From Pararhodobacter sp. (GTDB lineage: Bacteria; Pseudomonadota; Alphaproteobacteria; Rhodobacterales; Rhodobacteraceae), in contig NZ_JAUCBZ010000015.1 of NCBI RefSeq assembly GCF_034676545.1, positions 1,891,001 through 1,955,000 on the forward strand: a stretch of 64,000 nt of DNA, written 5' to 3'. This document shows positions 56,174 to 64,000 of this stretch, in pieces (within the stretch, counting starts at the first letter, position 1; every line of letters begins with the position of its first letter). The notes beneath the pieces were generated by a model. It was given only the letters and a program-made list of their open reading frames with translations, made no database searches and was not told the DNA's origin. The position numbers and the translations under genes were made by a program.

Positions 56174-57106
56174 TCAGGCGCGACTGGCCGAGGGCAGAAC
56201 GCCATATCGCGCGCGATAGGCCGCGGTGAAGTGCGACGAACTGGCGAACCCGGTCGCCAGCGCAATCTGGGTAACGCTTAGCGCCGAGCTGCGCAGCAAG
56301 TTTGCCGCGCAGTCCAGCCGCAGGTTCCGGTAATAGCCCATCACCGTTTCATCCGTGGCGCGCACAAAGACGCGGTTCAGCTGCCGTTCCGACAGCCCGG
56401 CGATCTGCGCCAGATCCGGTAGCGACAGCGGCACGGCAATATGCGTTTCCATCGCCTGCACCACCTGCACGATTGCCGCATTCGCCGGTCCGACATTCCT
56501 TGGCGCTGCGCGACGCTGCGCCCGCGTGGCCTCGCGGATGTCGGTGTGCAGGCACCAATCGCCGACCTTGCGCACGAACTCCGGGCCATGATCCTGCCCG
56601 ATCAACGCAAGGGTCATGTCCAGCGCCGCCGCGCCGCCGCCGTAGGTGATCAAGCGGCGATCGCGGGTGAACAGGGTGCGTTCCAGCATCAGGTCTGGAT
56701 AGGCTTCGAGCAGCGCCGGCGCGTGTTCCCAATGCACGGTCATCCGGTGCCCGGTCACGATACCGGCCTTGGCCAGGATCACCGGCCCGCCCGATACGCC
56801 GCAGATGCACACACCCTTGCGAAACATCTGCTCGATCCAGTGCAGCGTCTTTTGGTCGCTGAAATTCTCAGGCCGCCCGCCAGCAATGACGAACAGAGAG
56901 CCAAGTTCCAGATCGTTTGTCATCAAGTGAGAAATCCGCGCCATCGCCGGGCCGGAACTGGCAACGGGCGTCAGGTCGCGGCCGATGGTCACGATGTCAT
57001 ACAGCTTTTTCCGGCTCAGCAGATTGGCGCTGCGAAACGGGTCGACGACGCTGGCCAGCGACAACAGAGAAAAGCCTTCGATCGGCAGAATTCCGATGGT
57101 TTGCAC
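56174..57106 (-). CDS. GlxA-family AraC-type regulator (1)
   Basis: This 310-residue regulator has an N-terminal DJ-1/PfpI-like amidase-fold domain (about 1-180, with FVIAGGRPENFSD and CICGVSGGPVILAKAG) and a C-terminal AraC double HTH (LPDLAQIAGLSERQLNRVF and ALSVTQIALATGFASSSHFTAAYRARYG). Relatives such as GbdR, CdhR and SouR sense betaine, carnitine or sarcosine. It is divergent from the sox operon and probably controls it. The intergenic area contains GGAACATGATGTTTAATGTC, a weak dyad. Confidence 0.9.
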   Translation of the reverse strand: MQTIGILPIEGFSLLSLASVVDPFRSANLLSRKKLYDIVTIGRDLTPVASSGPAMARISHLMTNDLELGSLFVIAGGRPENFSDQKTLHWIEQMFRKGVCICGVSGGPVILAKAGIVTGHRMTVHWEHAPALLEAYPDLMLERTLFTRDRRLITYGGGAAALDMTLALIGQDHGPEFVRKVGDWCLHTDIREATRAQRRAAPRNVGPANAAIVQVVQAMETHIAVPLSLPDLAQIAGLSERQLNRVFVRATDETVMGYYRNLRLDCAANLLRSSALSVTQIALATGFASSSHFTAAYRARYGVLPSASRA

Positions 57107-57218
57107 GTCCGGTCCCTGTGATGACGGCTGTCCGGAACATGATGTTTAATGTCCTTTTCCTGGTATGTCGAACACCATTTTGGCCGCAGAACAGAGCCAT
57201 GCAATCGAGGTTCATGAA

Positions 57219-58469
57219 ATGCGTTACTCCGCACTGCGTCTGCTCAAGGAAGGTCTGACTGGCAACAAGGGCTGGGTCCCTGTGTGGCGCGAACCCGAGC
57301 CCAGGCCCGACTATGATGTCGTCATTGTCGGCGGTGGCGGGCACGGCCTGTCCACGGCCTATTATCTGGCCAAGGAGTTCGGCATCACCAATGTCGCCGT
57401 CCTGGAAAAGGGCTGGATCGGATCGGGCAATGTCGGCCGCAACACGACGATCATACGCTCGAACTATTTCCTTGAGGGGAACCAGCCCTTTTACGAGTTC
57501 AGCCTGAAACTGTGGGAAGGGCTGGAGCAGGATTTCAACTATAACGCGATGATCAGCCAGCGTGGCGCGTTGTATCTGATCCACTCGGATGCCCAGCGCG
57601 ATGTCTACGCCCGGCGTGGCAATTCCATGCGGCTGTCGGGAGCGGATTCGCATCTTCTGGATCGTGCCGCAGTGCAGCAGATGTGTCCGTTCCTCGATTT
57701 CGACAACGCGCGCTTTCCGATCCAGGGCGGCTTGTGGCAGCCGCGCGCGGGCACGGCCCGCCATGACGCGGTGGCCTGGGGCTATGCGCGCGGGGCCGAT
57801 GCGCGCGGCGTCGACATCATCCAGAATTGCGAGGTTACGGGCTTTGACATCGCGGGCGGTGTCTGCCGGGGTGTGCAGACCACGCGCGGGCCGATCCGCG
57901 CGCGCAAGGTCGCGGTCTGCGTCGCGGGCTCGTCCAGCCGCGTGATGGCCAAGGCCGGGATGCGGCTGCCCATCGAAAGCCATGTGTTGCAGGCCTTTGT
58001 CACCGAGGGGCTGAAGCCGACCATTCCGGGCGTCATCGCCTATGGCGCCGGCCATTTCTACATCAGCCAGTCCGACAAGGGCGGGCTGGTGTTCGGCGGC
58101 GATATCGACGGCTACAACACCTATGCCCAGCGCGGCAACCTGCCCGCCGTCGAGGACGCCTGCGAGGGTGGCATGGCCCTGATGCCGATGATCGGCCGCG
58201 CGCGCCTGCTGCGCATGTGGGGCGGGTTGGTGGACATGTCGATGGACGGCTCACCCTTTATCGACAAGACGCATATCGGCGGACTCTATTTCAACGGTGG
58301 CTGGTGTTACGGCGGGTTCAAGGCGACGCCGGCGTCCGGCTATTGCTACGCCCATCTCCTTGCCACCGATCGCCCCCATGAGACCGCGCACGCCTACCGG
58401 CTAGACCGGTTCCGGACGGGCGCGATCATCGACGAAAAGGGCCAGGGCAACCAGCCCAACCTGCACTGA
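57219..58469 (+). CDS. soxB: Sarcosine-oxidase-like beta subunit (SoxB)
   Basis: This 416-residue FAD/FMN protein is the dehydrogenase subunit of a heterotetrameric sarcosine-oxidase-type enzyme, which demethylates an N-methyl amine. It has the dinucleotide fold VVIVGGGGHGLSTAYYLA, the GWIGSGNVGRNTTIIRSNY segment, and His182 in GTARHDAVAWG, at the place of the covalent FMN histidine in known enzymes. The C-terminal FNGGWCYGGFKATPASG is typical. ATG 57219 begins MRYSALRLLKEGLTGNKGW, the family start. It heads soxBDAG. Confidence 0.93.
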   Translation: MRYSALRLLKEGLTGNKGWVPVWREPEPRPDYDVVIVGGGGHGLSTAYYLAKEFGITNVAVLEKGWIGSGNVGRNTTIIRSNYFLEGNQPFYEFSLKLWEGLEQDFNYNAMISQRGALYLIHSDAQRDVYARRGNSMRLSGADSHLLDRAAVQQMCPFLDFDNARFPIQGGLWQPRAGTARHDAVAWGYARGADARGVDIIQNCEVTGFDIAGGVCRGVQTTRGPIRARKVAVCVAGSSSRVMAKAGMRLPIESHVLQAFVTEGLKPTIPGVIAYGAGHFYISQSDKGGLVFGGDIDGYNTYAQRGNLPAVEDACEGGMALMPMIGRARLLRMWGGLVDMSMDGSPFIDKTHIGGLYFNGGWCYGGFKATPASGYCYAHLLATDRPHETAHAYRLDRFRTGAIIDEKGQGNQPNLH

Positions 58470-58484
58470 GAACAAGAGCAAACC

Positions 58485-58769
58485 ATGATCATTCACCATC
58501 CCCTGCTTGGCCCCCGCGATTCCGCCGAATTCGTCAACCGAGGCGACGCCAGCCAAATCGACCGCCCCGACGGCTTCACCGCCAGCCTCGAGGCGATGCA
58601 CGACTACGCCTATCTGCGCGACAATCCGGCGGGCGAGCTGCGCGAGCTGTGGTATCACGAACAAGGCGACCGGTCCTGGCTGGTGGTCACCCGCAACACC
58701 CTGACCCATGCGATCACCTCGGTCGAACTGGCCCGTGACGTGGCGCGCCGCAAAGGACGATCGAAATGA
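58485..58769 (+). CDS. soxD: Sarcosine-oxidase-like delta subunit (SoxD) without zinc cysteines
   Basis: This 94-residue subunit matches SoxD in length, in its place between soxB and soxA, and in the GPRDSAEFVNRGDASQIDRP segment. Known SoxD proteins bind zinc through two cysteines in an N-terminal CPxCG, a histidine and a later cysteine. Here the N-terminus reads IIHHPLLGPRD with no cysteine, and the later position is HEQGDRSW, keeping the histidine but not the cysteine. The protein has no cysteine in any of these places, so zinc binding is probably lost. It overlaps soxA by four bases. Confidence 0.85.
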   Translation: MIIHHPLLGPRDSAEFVNRGDASQIDRPDGFTASLEAMHDYAYLRDNPAGELRELWYHEQGDRSWLVVTRNTLTHAITSVELARDVARRKGRSK

Positions 58770-61669
58770 CCCAGAGCAACCGCATCTCCGGCGGACGGAT
58801 CGACCGGTCGCAGACGTTGTCCTTCAGCTGGAACGGCAAGGCGCTGACCGGCCACAAGGGTGACACGCTGGCCTCGGCGCTGCTGGCCAATGGCCAGCGG
58901 CTGGTGGGCCGTTCGTTCAAATATCACCGCCCGCGCGGCATCTTCAGCGCCGGGTCCGAAGAGCCCAGCGCCCTGGTGCAATTGCGCAAGGGCGCCGCGC
59001 AGGAACCCAACACCCGCGCCACCACCATCGAACTGTTCGACGGTCTGGCCGCGACCAGCCAGAACCACCGCGGGCCACTGGAGCGCGACCTGATGGCGGT
59101 GACAGACCTGCTGTCGCCCTTTCTGACGGCGGGGTTCTATTACAAGACCTTCATGTGGCCCCGGGCGTTCTGGGAGAAACTCTATGAACCCGTCATCCGC
59201 GCCTCGGCGGGACTCGGCCGGTTGTCGATGCAGGAAGACCCGGACAGCTACGACCACGGCTATCTGCATTGCGACTTGCTGATCATCGGAGCCGGTCCTG
59301 CCGGTCTGTCGGGCGCCTTGGCAGCCGGGCGCGCCGGGTTGCGGGTGATCCTGGCCGACGAGGATTTCACGCTGGGCGGGCGGCTGAATGCCGAAACGCA
59401 TGAGGTCGCCGGACAGCCGGGTGCCGATTGGGCGGCGGCGGCTGCTGCCGAACTGGCCACGATGCCCAACGTGCGGATTCTGCCACGCACCACTGTCTTT
59501 GGCGCGTTCGATCACGGCATCTTCGGTGCGCTGGAGCGCAAGACCGATCACCTCGCCGCTTCGGGCGGCAAGCCCCGCCAGGTGCATTGGCGCGTCTATA
59601 GCAAGCGGTCGCTGCTCTGCGCGGGCGCAACCGAACGCTCCATCGCCTTTGGCAACAACGACCGGCCGGGGATCATGCTGGCGGGTGCCGTGCGCAGCTA
59701 TGTCAACCGGTTCGGGGTCGCCCCGGGCCGGAAGGTGGCGGTGTTCACCAACAACGATGACGGATTGCGCACCGCCCGGGACCTGAGCGCAAAGGGCATC
59801 GAGGTGATCCGTGTCCTCGACACCCGCGAGGGTGGTCGGGTCGTCGATACCGCCGGGCGGCTCGGATTGCGCAGCCTGACGCTGAGCAACGGGCAGCGGA
59901 TCGAGGCCGATTGCCTGGCTGTGTCGGGCGGGTGGTCACCGAATGTGCATCTGACCAGCCACCAGGGCGGGCGGCCGGTCTGGCGTGACGACCTGGCCTG
60001 TTTCGTACCGGGCGATCAATTGCCCCCCGGAATGACCGTTGCCGGCGCCGCGAATGGCACCGTGACGCTGGCCGCCGTCCTGGCGCAGGGCCACGCGGCG
60101 GGCAAGTCCATCGCCGCCGATCTGGGCGCAACCGGCGCCGCCGGAGATGCGGCCAGTGCCTCGGACGAGGCCAGTGCGGTCACCGCCTTCTGGCAGGTCG
60201 CCGAAAGCCGGAAACGCGCCTGGGTGGATCTGCAGAATGACGTGACCACCAAGGACATCCGGCTCAGCCATAAGGAAGGGTTTCGCGCGGTCGAGCACCT
60301 GAAACGCTATACCACGCTGGGCATGGCAACGGATCAGGGCAAGACAGCCAATGTCCTGGGCCTGGCGATCATGGCCGAAGCCTCGGGCAAGTCGATCCCG
60401 GACACCGGCACCACGGTGTTTCGCCCGCCCTACAGCCCGGTGGCGATCGGTGCCCTGGCGGGGCGGGCCCGCGCCAAGGAGTTCCGCCCCTACCGTCTGA
60501 CGCCCTCGCATCGCTGGGCGCAGGAAAACGGCGCGGAGTTCGTGGAATCCGGGGCCTGGCTGCGCGCCCGCTGGTTCAAGCGCCCGGGCGAAGCGGGATG
60601 GCGCGACAGCGTGGATCGCGAGGTCACCATGACCCGGCGCTCGGTTGGCATCTGTGACGTCAGCACGCTGGGCAAGATCGACATCCAGGGCCGGGACGCC
60701 GCCGAATTCCTGAACCGGGTCTATGCCAACGCATTCGCCAAACTGCCCGTAGGCCGGGTCCGCTATGGGTTGATGCTGCGCGAGGACGGATTCGTCTATG
60801 ACGACGGGACGACGGCGCGACTGTCCGAAACCCATTTCGTGATGACCACGACGACCGCCAACGCCGCGCTGGTGTTCCGCAACCTGGAATTCGCCCGCCA
60901 GTGCCTGTGGCCGGATCTGGATGTGCACCTGATTTCCGTCACCGACGGATGGGCGCAATACGCCGTCGCCGGGCCGAACAGCCGCGCGCTGCTTTCCAAG
61001 GTCGTCGATGACCTCGACCTGTCGAACGATGCCTTCCCCTTCATGGCTTGCGCCGACTGCAAGGTCTTTGGTGGCACCCCCGCCCGCCTGTTCCGCATCT
61101 CGTTTTCCGGCGAATTGGCCTATGAGATCGCCGTTCCGGCACGCTATGGCGATGCGATGATCCGGGCGCTGACGACGGTGGGTGAAGACTTCGGCGCGGT
61201 GCCCTATGGTATCGAGGCCCTGAATGTCATGCGCATCGAAAAGGGCCATGCCGCGGGCGCTGAGTTGAACGGCCAGACCACCGCGATGATGCTGGGCATG
61301 GGCGGCATGGTGTCGCGGAAGAAGGACAGCATCGGCGCGAAACTGGCCGAACGCCCGGAAATGATCCGCGACGACGGCATGCGGCTGGTCGGATTTCACC
61401 CGGTCGATCGCACCGCCCTGCTGAACGCCGGTGCGCATTTCCTGACGCCGGGCGAGCCGGCCGACATGGCGCATGATCAAGGCTGGATGACCTCGGTCGC
61501 CTGGTCGCCCGAACTGGGCCATGCCATCGGCATGGGCTTTCTGAAACGGGGTCACGAACGGATCGGTGAAACCGTCCGCGCCTACGACCCGGTGCGCGGC
61601 AAGGACACGCTGGTCCAGGTCTGCCCCACCGATCACATCGACCCCGAGGGAGGACGTCAACGTGGCTGA
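58766..61669 (+). CDS. soxA: Sarcosine-oxidase-like alpha subunit (SoxA)
   Basis: This 967-residue subunit carries the NAD-binding and folate-binding parts of the enzyme. The N-terminus is a ferredoxin-like/SoxA leader (LSFSWNGKALTGHKGDTLASALLANG), then a Rossmann FAD/NAD domain (LLIIGAGPAGLSGALAAGRAG, with LCAGATERSIAFGNNDRPG), and then a C-terminal aminomethyltransferase (GcvT-like) domain of about 380 residues (GVEALNVMRIEKGHAAG-like, with PYGIEALNVMRIEKGH). This domain captures the formaldehyde equivalent on tetrahydrofolate. Overlaps soxD and soxG. Confidence 0.94.
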   Translation: MTQSNRISGGRIDRSQTLSFSWNGKALTGHKGDTLASALLANGQRLVGRSFKYHRPRGIFSAGSEEPSALVQLRKGAAQEPNTRATTIELFDGLAATSQNHRGPLERDLMAVTDLLSPFLTAGFYYKTFMWPRAFWEKLYEPVIRASAGLGRLSMQEDPDSYDHGYLHCDLLIIGAGPAGLSGALAAGRAGLRVILADEDFTLGGRLNAETHEVAGQPGADWAAAAAAELATMPNVRILPRTTVFGAFDHGIFGALERKTDHLAASGGKPRQVHWRVYSKRSLLCAGATERSIAFGNNDRPGIMLAGAVRSYVNRFGVAPGRKVAVFTNNDDGLRTARDLSAKGIEVIRVLDTREGGRVVDTAGRLGLRSLTLSNGQRIEADCLAVSGGWSPNVHLTSHQGGRPVWRDDLACFVPGDQLPPGMTVAGAANGTVTLAAVLAQGHAAGKSIAADLGATGAAGDAASASDEASAVTAFWQVAESRKRAWVDLQNDVTTKDIRLSHKEGFRAVEHLKRYTTLGMATDQGKTANVLGLAIMAEASGKSIPDTGTTVFRPPYSPVAIGALAGRARAKEFRPYRLTPSHRWAQENGAEFVESGAWLRARWFKRPGEAGWRDSVDREVTMTRRSVGICDVSTLGKIDIQGRDAAEFLNRVYANAFAKLPVGRVRYGLMLREDGFVYDDGTTARLSETHFVMTTTTANAALVFRNLEFARQCLWPDLDVHLISVTDGWAQYAVAGPNSRALLSKVVDDLDLSNDAFPFMACADCKVFGGTPARLFRISFSGELAYEIAVPARYGDAMIRALTTVGEDFGAVPYGIEALNVMRIEKGHAAGAELNGQTTAMMLGMGGMVSRKKDSIGAKLAERPEMIRDDGMRLVGFHPVDRTALLNAGAHFLTPGEPADMAHDQGWMTSVAWSPELGHAIGMGFLKRGHERIGETVRAYDPVRGKDTLVQVCPTDHIDPEGGRQRG

Positions 61670-62222
61670 CATCGTGCTGCATGCAACGCCCGCGACGGGC
61701 GCGGACCTGTCGATCGGACCGAACCGGATCACCGAGCGCAGCGATCTGGCGCTGGTCTCCATCGCAATTCCGCTGGGCGGTGACGAACAACTGGCCAAGG
61801 CGCTGAAAACCGGCTGGTCACTGGACATGCCCAATGCGCGGCGCAGTCGCGCGGCGCCCGGCGTGCGTGCGATCCGGACGGCACAGGACCAGCTGTTCCT
61901 GGTCTTTCCGCACGCAACCCCTGACGCGCGCAGATCCGTCGAGGGCACCTTGAACGGGGTCGGCTATACCACCGATCAATCCGACAACTGGGTGCTGCTG
62001 GAAGTCGTCGGCCCAGACACGCGCGCGGCCCTGGAACGGATCTGCCTGCTGGACCTGCATCCCGATGTGTTTGCCATCGGGGATTCCGCGCGAACCGTCA
62101 TGGACCATATCGGCGCGATGATCCTGCGGTCGGGCCCGGACACATACCTGCTGATGGCCGCACGCACCTTTGCCGGGTCATTTCTGGGCGCCATCGAGAC
62201 CTCGTTTGAAAACGTCATCTGA
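61662..62222 (+). CDS. soxG: Sarcosine-oxidase-like gamma subunit (SoxG)
   Basis: This 186-residue subunit completes the tetramer. It has the GcvT-related fold with LNGVGYTTDQSDNWVLLEVVGP and CLLDLHPDVFAIGDSARTVMDHI. GTG 61662 is chosen: it overlaps the soxA stop by eight bases, follows GAGGGAGGA, and starts ADIVLHATPAT. The upstream in-frame codons encode an Arg-rich string and are an artefact of the overlapping frame. Confidence 0.85.
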   Translation: MADIVLHATPATGADLSIGPNRITERSDLALVSIAIPLGGDEQLAKALKTGWSLDMPNARRSRAAPGVRAIRTAQDQLFLVFPHATPDARRSVEGTLNGVGYTTDQSDNWVLLEVVGPDTRAALERICLLDLHPDVFAIGDSARTVMDHIGAMILRSGPDTYLLMAARTFAGSFLGAIETSFENVI

Positions 62223-62268
62223 CATCGCAACGCATCCTGACGACCAAGCCAACGAAAGGGATAACATC

Positions 62269-63576
62269 GTGATTCACGAACGACTCTGCCAGGCCTATGG
62301 TGCGATTGGCGGACGGCGGTTCGATGGCGGCGGTCCTGTCAGGCGCTTTGCGTTCGTCACGCAAGACAGCGGGACCGGGTTCATCGCCGAATCCTGCGCC
62401 GATGTGTTGCGCGCGGCGAACGACTTTCTGCAATGCACGCGGTTCGAATGGCGCATTGCCGCAGGTCTGATGGCGCTGCGCGACATCCCGGTGCCAGAAC
62501 TGGCGCTGACCGCAATCGTGCTGATCGGCGGCAGTCAGAAGCCCTGGCTGCCGTCTGACCTGGAAACCCGGCTGCTGAAATCGCGCCTGCGCGGCGCGGG
62601 TCATCTGTGTGCGGTCGGCGCGGGCATCTTTCCGCCGCTTTCGGCGGGGCTGTTGAACGACCGGCAGATTTCGGTGCATCCAAATTTTCGCACCGCCGTG
62701 TCGGAACATTCCATCGCACCCGCCATTTCAGGCAACGCTGTCAGCCACGAAGGCCACCTGAGCAGCGCAACCGGCCCGGTGGCGGCCACCGCGATGATGG
62801 TGAACCTTGTTGGTCTGAACGCGGGCATCGTGGTCGAGCGCTCGCTCGAAGCGCATCTGGGCCTGCAACCCACCTGCCCGGATGCGGGTTCCGTCGAACA
62901 CCAGCGCCTTTTGCACGGAGCGCAGGGAAACCCTGTCGTCGCCGAAGCCCTGCGGATCATGGCCGCGCATCTTGAGGACCGCCTGACCATCCGCCAGATC
63001 GCGGACCGGATCCCCGCGTCCCCGCGGCATCTGGAGCGCTGCTGTCAGGAGACGCTGGGCCAGTCGCCGATCCAGATCTATCGATCGTTGCAGCTTTGCC
63101 GGGCGCAGCAACTCTTGACCCAGACCGACATATCGATCACCGAAGTCTCGCTGGCCAGCGGCTTTGGGTCGCCCTCGAAAATGGCGAAATGGTATCGCCG
63201 CCGATATGGCGAACCGCCGCTGCAGGCGCGGAAGCTGGCCCTGCGCGGCCGGGGGAACGGCCCGTCATTCATAGGATGGCTCGTTGGTTTCCTCGATCAT
63301 CCACTGATAGAATTTTTCGACGTTCCGGTCCTCTTGATTGATCGGCGTCACGAAATAATAGCTGTTTTCAGTCACCAGTTCGGTATCGCCGATCGCCACC
63401 AGGCGACCGTCCTGCAGGTCTTTCTCGACCAGATACTTGGGCAGCAGTCCGATTCCCAGCGACGCCTGCGCCGCCGCGATCACCATCGAGAATTGGTCGA
63501 AATATCGCCCGGTCAAATAGGGTCTGCCCTCGAACCCTACCTGCTCGAGGTAATCGTGCCAGGCCGTCGGTCGTGA
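62269..63576 (+). CDS. GlxA-family AraC-type regulator (2), reads through into the lysR antisense
   Basis: From GTG 62269 (with GAAAGGG ahead) this is a second GlxA-type regulator: an amidase-like N-domain (RRFAFVTQDSGTGFIAESCADVL, and HLCAVGAGIFPPLSAG) and an AraC HTH (LTIRQIADRIPASPRHLERCC and SITEVSLASGFGSPSKMAKWYRRRYG). The regulator proper ends near residue 330 (about 63260), like its relatives. No stop occurs there, and the frame runs on through the antisense of lysR to 63576. One G fewer in GGGGG (63251-63255) would give a stop at 63270-63272, so the long tail is probably false. It is downstream of soxG on the same strand and may act on the sox genes. Confidence 0.75.
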   Translation: MIHERLCQAYGAIGGRRFDGGGPVRRFAFVTQDSGTGFIAESCADVLRAANDFLQCTRFEWRIAAGLMALRDIPVPELALTAIVLIGGSQKPWLPSDLETRLLKSRLRGAGHLCAVGAGIFPPLSAGLLNDRQISVHPNFRTAVSEHSIAPAISGNAVSHEGHLSSATGPVAATAMMVNLVGLNAGIVVERSLEAHLGLQPTCPDAGSVEHQRLLHGAQGNPVVAEALRIMAAHLEDRLTIRQIADRIPASPRHLERCCQETLGQSPIQIYRSLQLCRAQQLLTQTDISITEVSLASGFGSPSKMAKWYRRRYGEPPLQARKLALRGRGNGPSFIGWLVGFLDHPLIEFFDVPVLLIDRRHEIIAVFSHQFGIADRHQATVLQVFLDQILGQQSDSQRRLRRRDHHRELVEISPGQIGSALEPYLLEVIVPGRRS

Positions 63577-64000
63577 CGATGTGTGCAACAGCGGCGCCTG
63601 ACCGGTGTCCTCGAACGACCGGATGCCATTCTTTTGAACAAAGTCGGGTGAGGCCACGGCGATCATCCGCTCGGAGAAAAACTTTCGCAAGGTCGCATTC
63701 GGCCAGTTCTGCTTGCCGAAATGAATGGCGACATCAAAGTTCTCTGCGTTCAGATCAAACTGCGTCAGGCGCGTGGAAAAGCTGATCTCGATATCCGGAT
63801 TGCGCGCGAAAAAACCGGGCAGCCGGGGAATAAGCCACAGCGTTGCAAAGGTCGGTAAAATCGCCACCCGCAAGGTCGAGTTCATGTTGCCGGCGGATAC
63901 CGCGCGCAGCATGATGCGGCGAATGTTTTCCAGCTCTGCGGCAAGGTCGTTGGCCAGCCGCGCCCCCGCGCGCGTCAAAAGAACTTCGCGCCCGGTCCGG
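63265..64000 (-). CDS. LysR-family regulator, partial (5' end outside the window)
   Basis: The visible 245 or so residues start mid-protein with RTGREVLLTRAGARLANDLA, the wing and linker helix of a LysR HTH, and continue through the effector-binding domain (LRVAILPTFATLWLIPRLPGFFARNPDI, with FDVAIHFGKQNWPNATLRKFF). The pattern is that of GcvA-like regulators. The stop is at 63265-63267. The DNA-binding helices lie beyond 64000. It is convergent with the GlxA regulator, whose open frame overlaps it. Confidence 0.88.
   Translation of the reverse strand, partial: RTGREVLLTRAGARLANDLAAELENIRRIMLRAVSAGNMNSTLRVAILPTFATLWLIPRLPGFFARNPDIEISFSTRLTQFDLNAENFDVAIHFGKQNWPNATLRKFFSERMIAVASPDFVQKNGIRSFEDTGQAPLLHTSSRPTAWHDYLEQVGFEGRPYLTGRYFDQFSMVIAAAQASLGIGLLPKYLVEKDLQDGRLVAIGDTELVTENSYYFVTPINQEDRNVEKFYQWMIEETNEPSYE

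Noticed and set aside
61566..61661. Longer SoxG with an upstream ATG start
   Set aside because: The extra 32 residues are Arg-rich and lie in the coding frame of the soxA end. GTG 61662 has a good ribosome-binding site and the usual overlap.
36809..64000. Second copy of the tRNA-Ser 3' end as the island's right attachment site
   Set aside because: I looked for a repeat of TTCGAATCCCTGTCTCTCC in the rest of the window and saw none. The right border, if any, lies outside.

Overview
The window is high-GC DNA from an alphaproteobacterium, most likely a member of the Rhodobacterales (Rhodobacteraceae/Paracoccaceae). The signs are an NDUFS4-type complex I accessory subunit, the alphaproteobacterial F1-ATPase inhibitor zeta subunit (DUF1476), stand-alone purS next to purC, a monomeric isocitrate dehydrogenase, thyX, a heterotetrameric sarcosine-oxidase set, and short interspersed repeats that recur between genes.

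Positions 1-33954 are mostly core genome: uvrB, an NDUFS4-like gene, two identical tRNA-Gly(GCC) genes, a small EF-hand protein, a PhnA-like protein, pyruvate carboxylase, typA, an SMR efflux gene, icd (frameshifted), rsgA, guaB, a DUF4389 gene, a sulfotransferase, pepF, a pilin-like secreted protein, a homocysteine methyltransferase, the zeta subunit, purC-purS, an FKBP isomerase, tdk, ppsA, dnaB, pyrE, a copper-chaperone-like gene, DUF2254 and DUF1194 genes, gloA and thyX. A visibly AT-richer gene (33951-35391) starts with a GTGA overlap at the thyX stop. It looks recently acquired and carries a +1 frameshift. A gene-poor 1.3 kb stretch follows.

From tRNA-Ser(CGA) at 36719-36808 onward the window looks like a genomic island. 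A P4-type integrase remnant, cut off by an IS3-family transposase tail, lies just downstream of the tRNA, followed by a second IS3 fragment and a TRAP transporter (dctP and dctM each with a one-base frameshift).

The centre of interest is 40964-56113: a nitroreductase, a MarR regulator, and a tightly packed operon. The operon encodes hydantoinase/ketone-carboxylase-like subunits A and B, an F420-dependent luciferase-like oxidoreductase, an acyl-CoA ligase, a hotdog thioesterase, an F420:NADP oxidoreductase, and the complete set cofE-cofD-cofC-fbiC for coenzyme F420 synthesis, followed by a thiolase. The cofactor pathway, its probable consumer enzyme and its recycling enzyme therefore sit in one transcription unit. 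A promoter overlapped by a palindrome precedes hyuA, and a related palindrome precedes the nitroreductase gene, so one MarR protein may control both. The substrate is not known. Two routes fit: secondary alcohol to ketone to beta-keto acid to acyl-CoA plus thiolysis, or lactam/hydantoin-type ring opening.

The last part (56174-64000) holds a soxBDAG-type operon between two GlxA/AraC-type regulators, and a LysR gene cut by the window edge. The delta subunit lacks the usual zinc-binding cysteines. Five reading frames in the window are, or appear to be, broken by single-base indels, four of them in short homopolymers. This raises the question of sequencing error against real gene decay.
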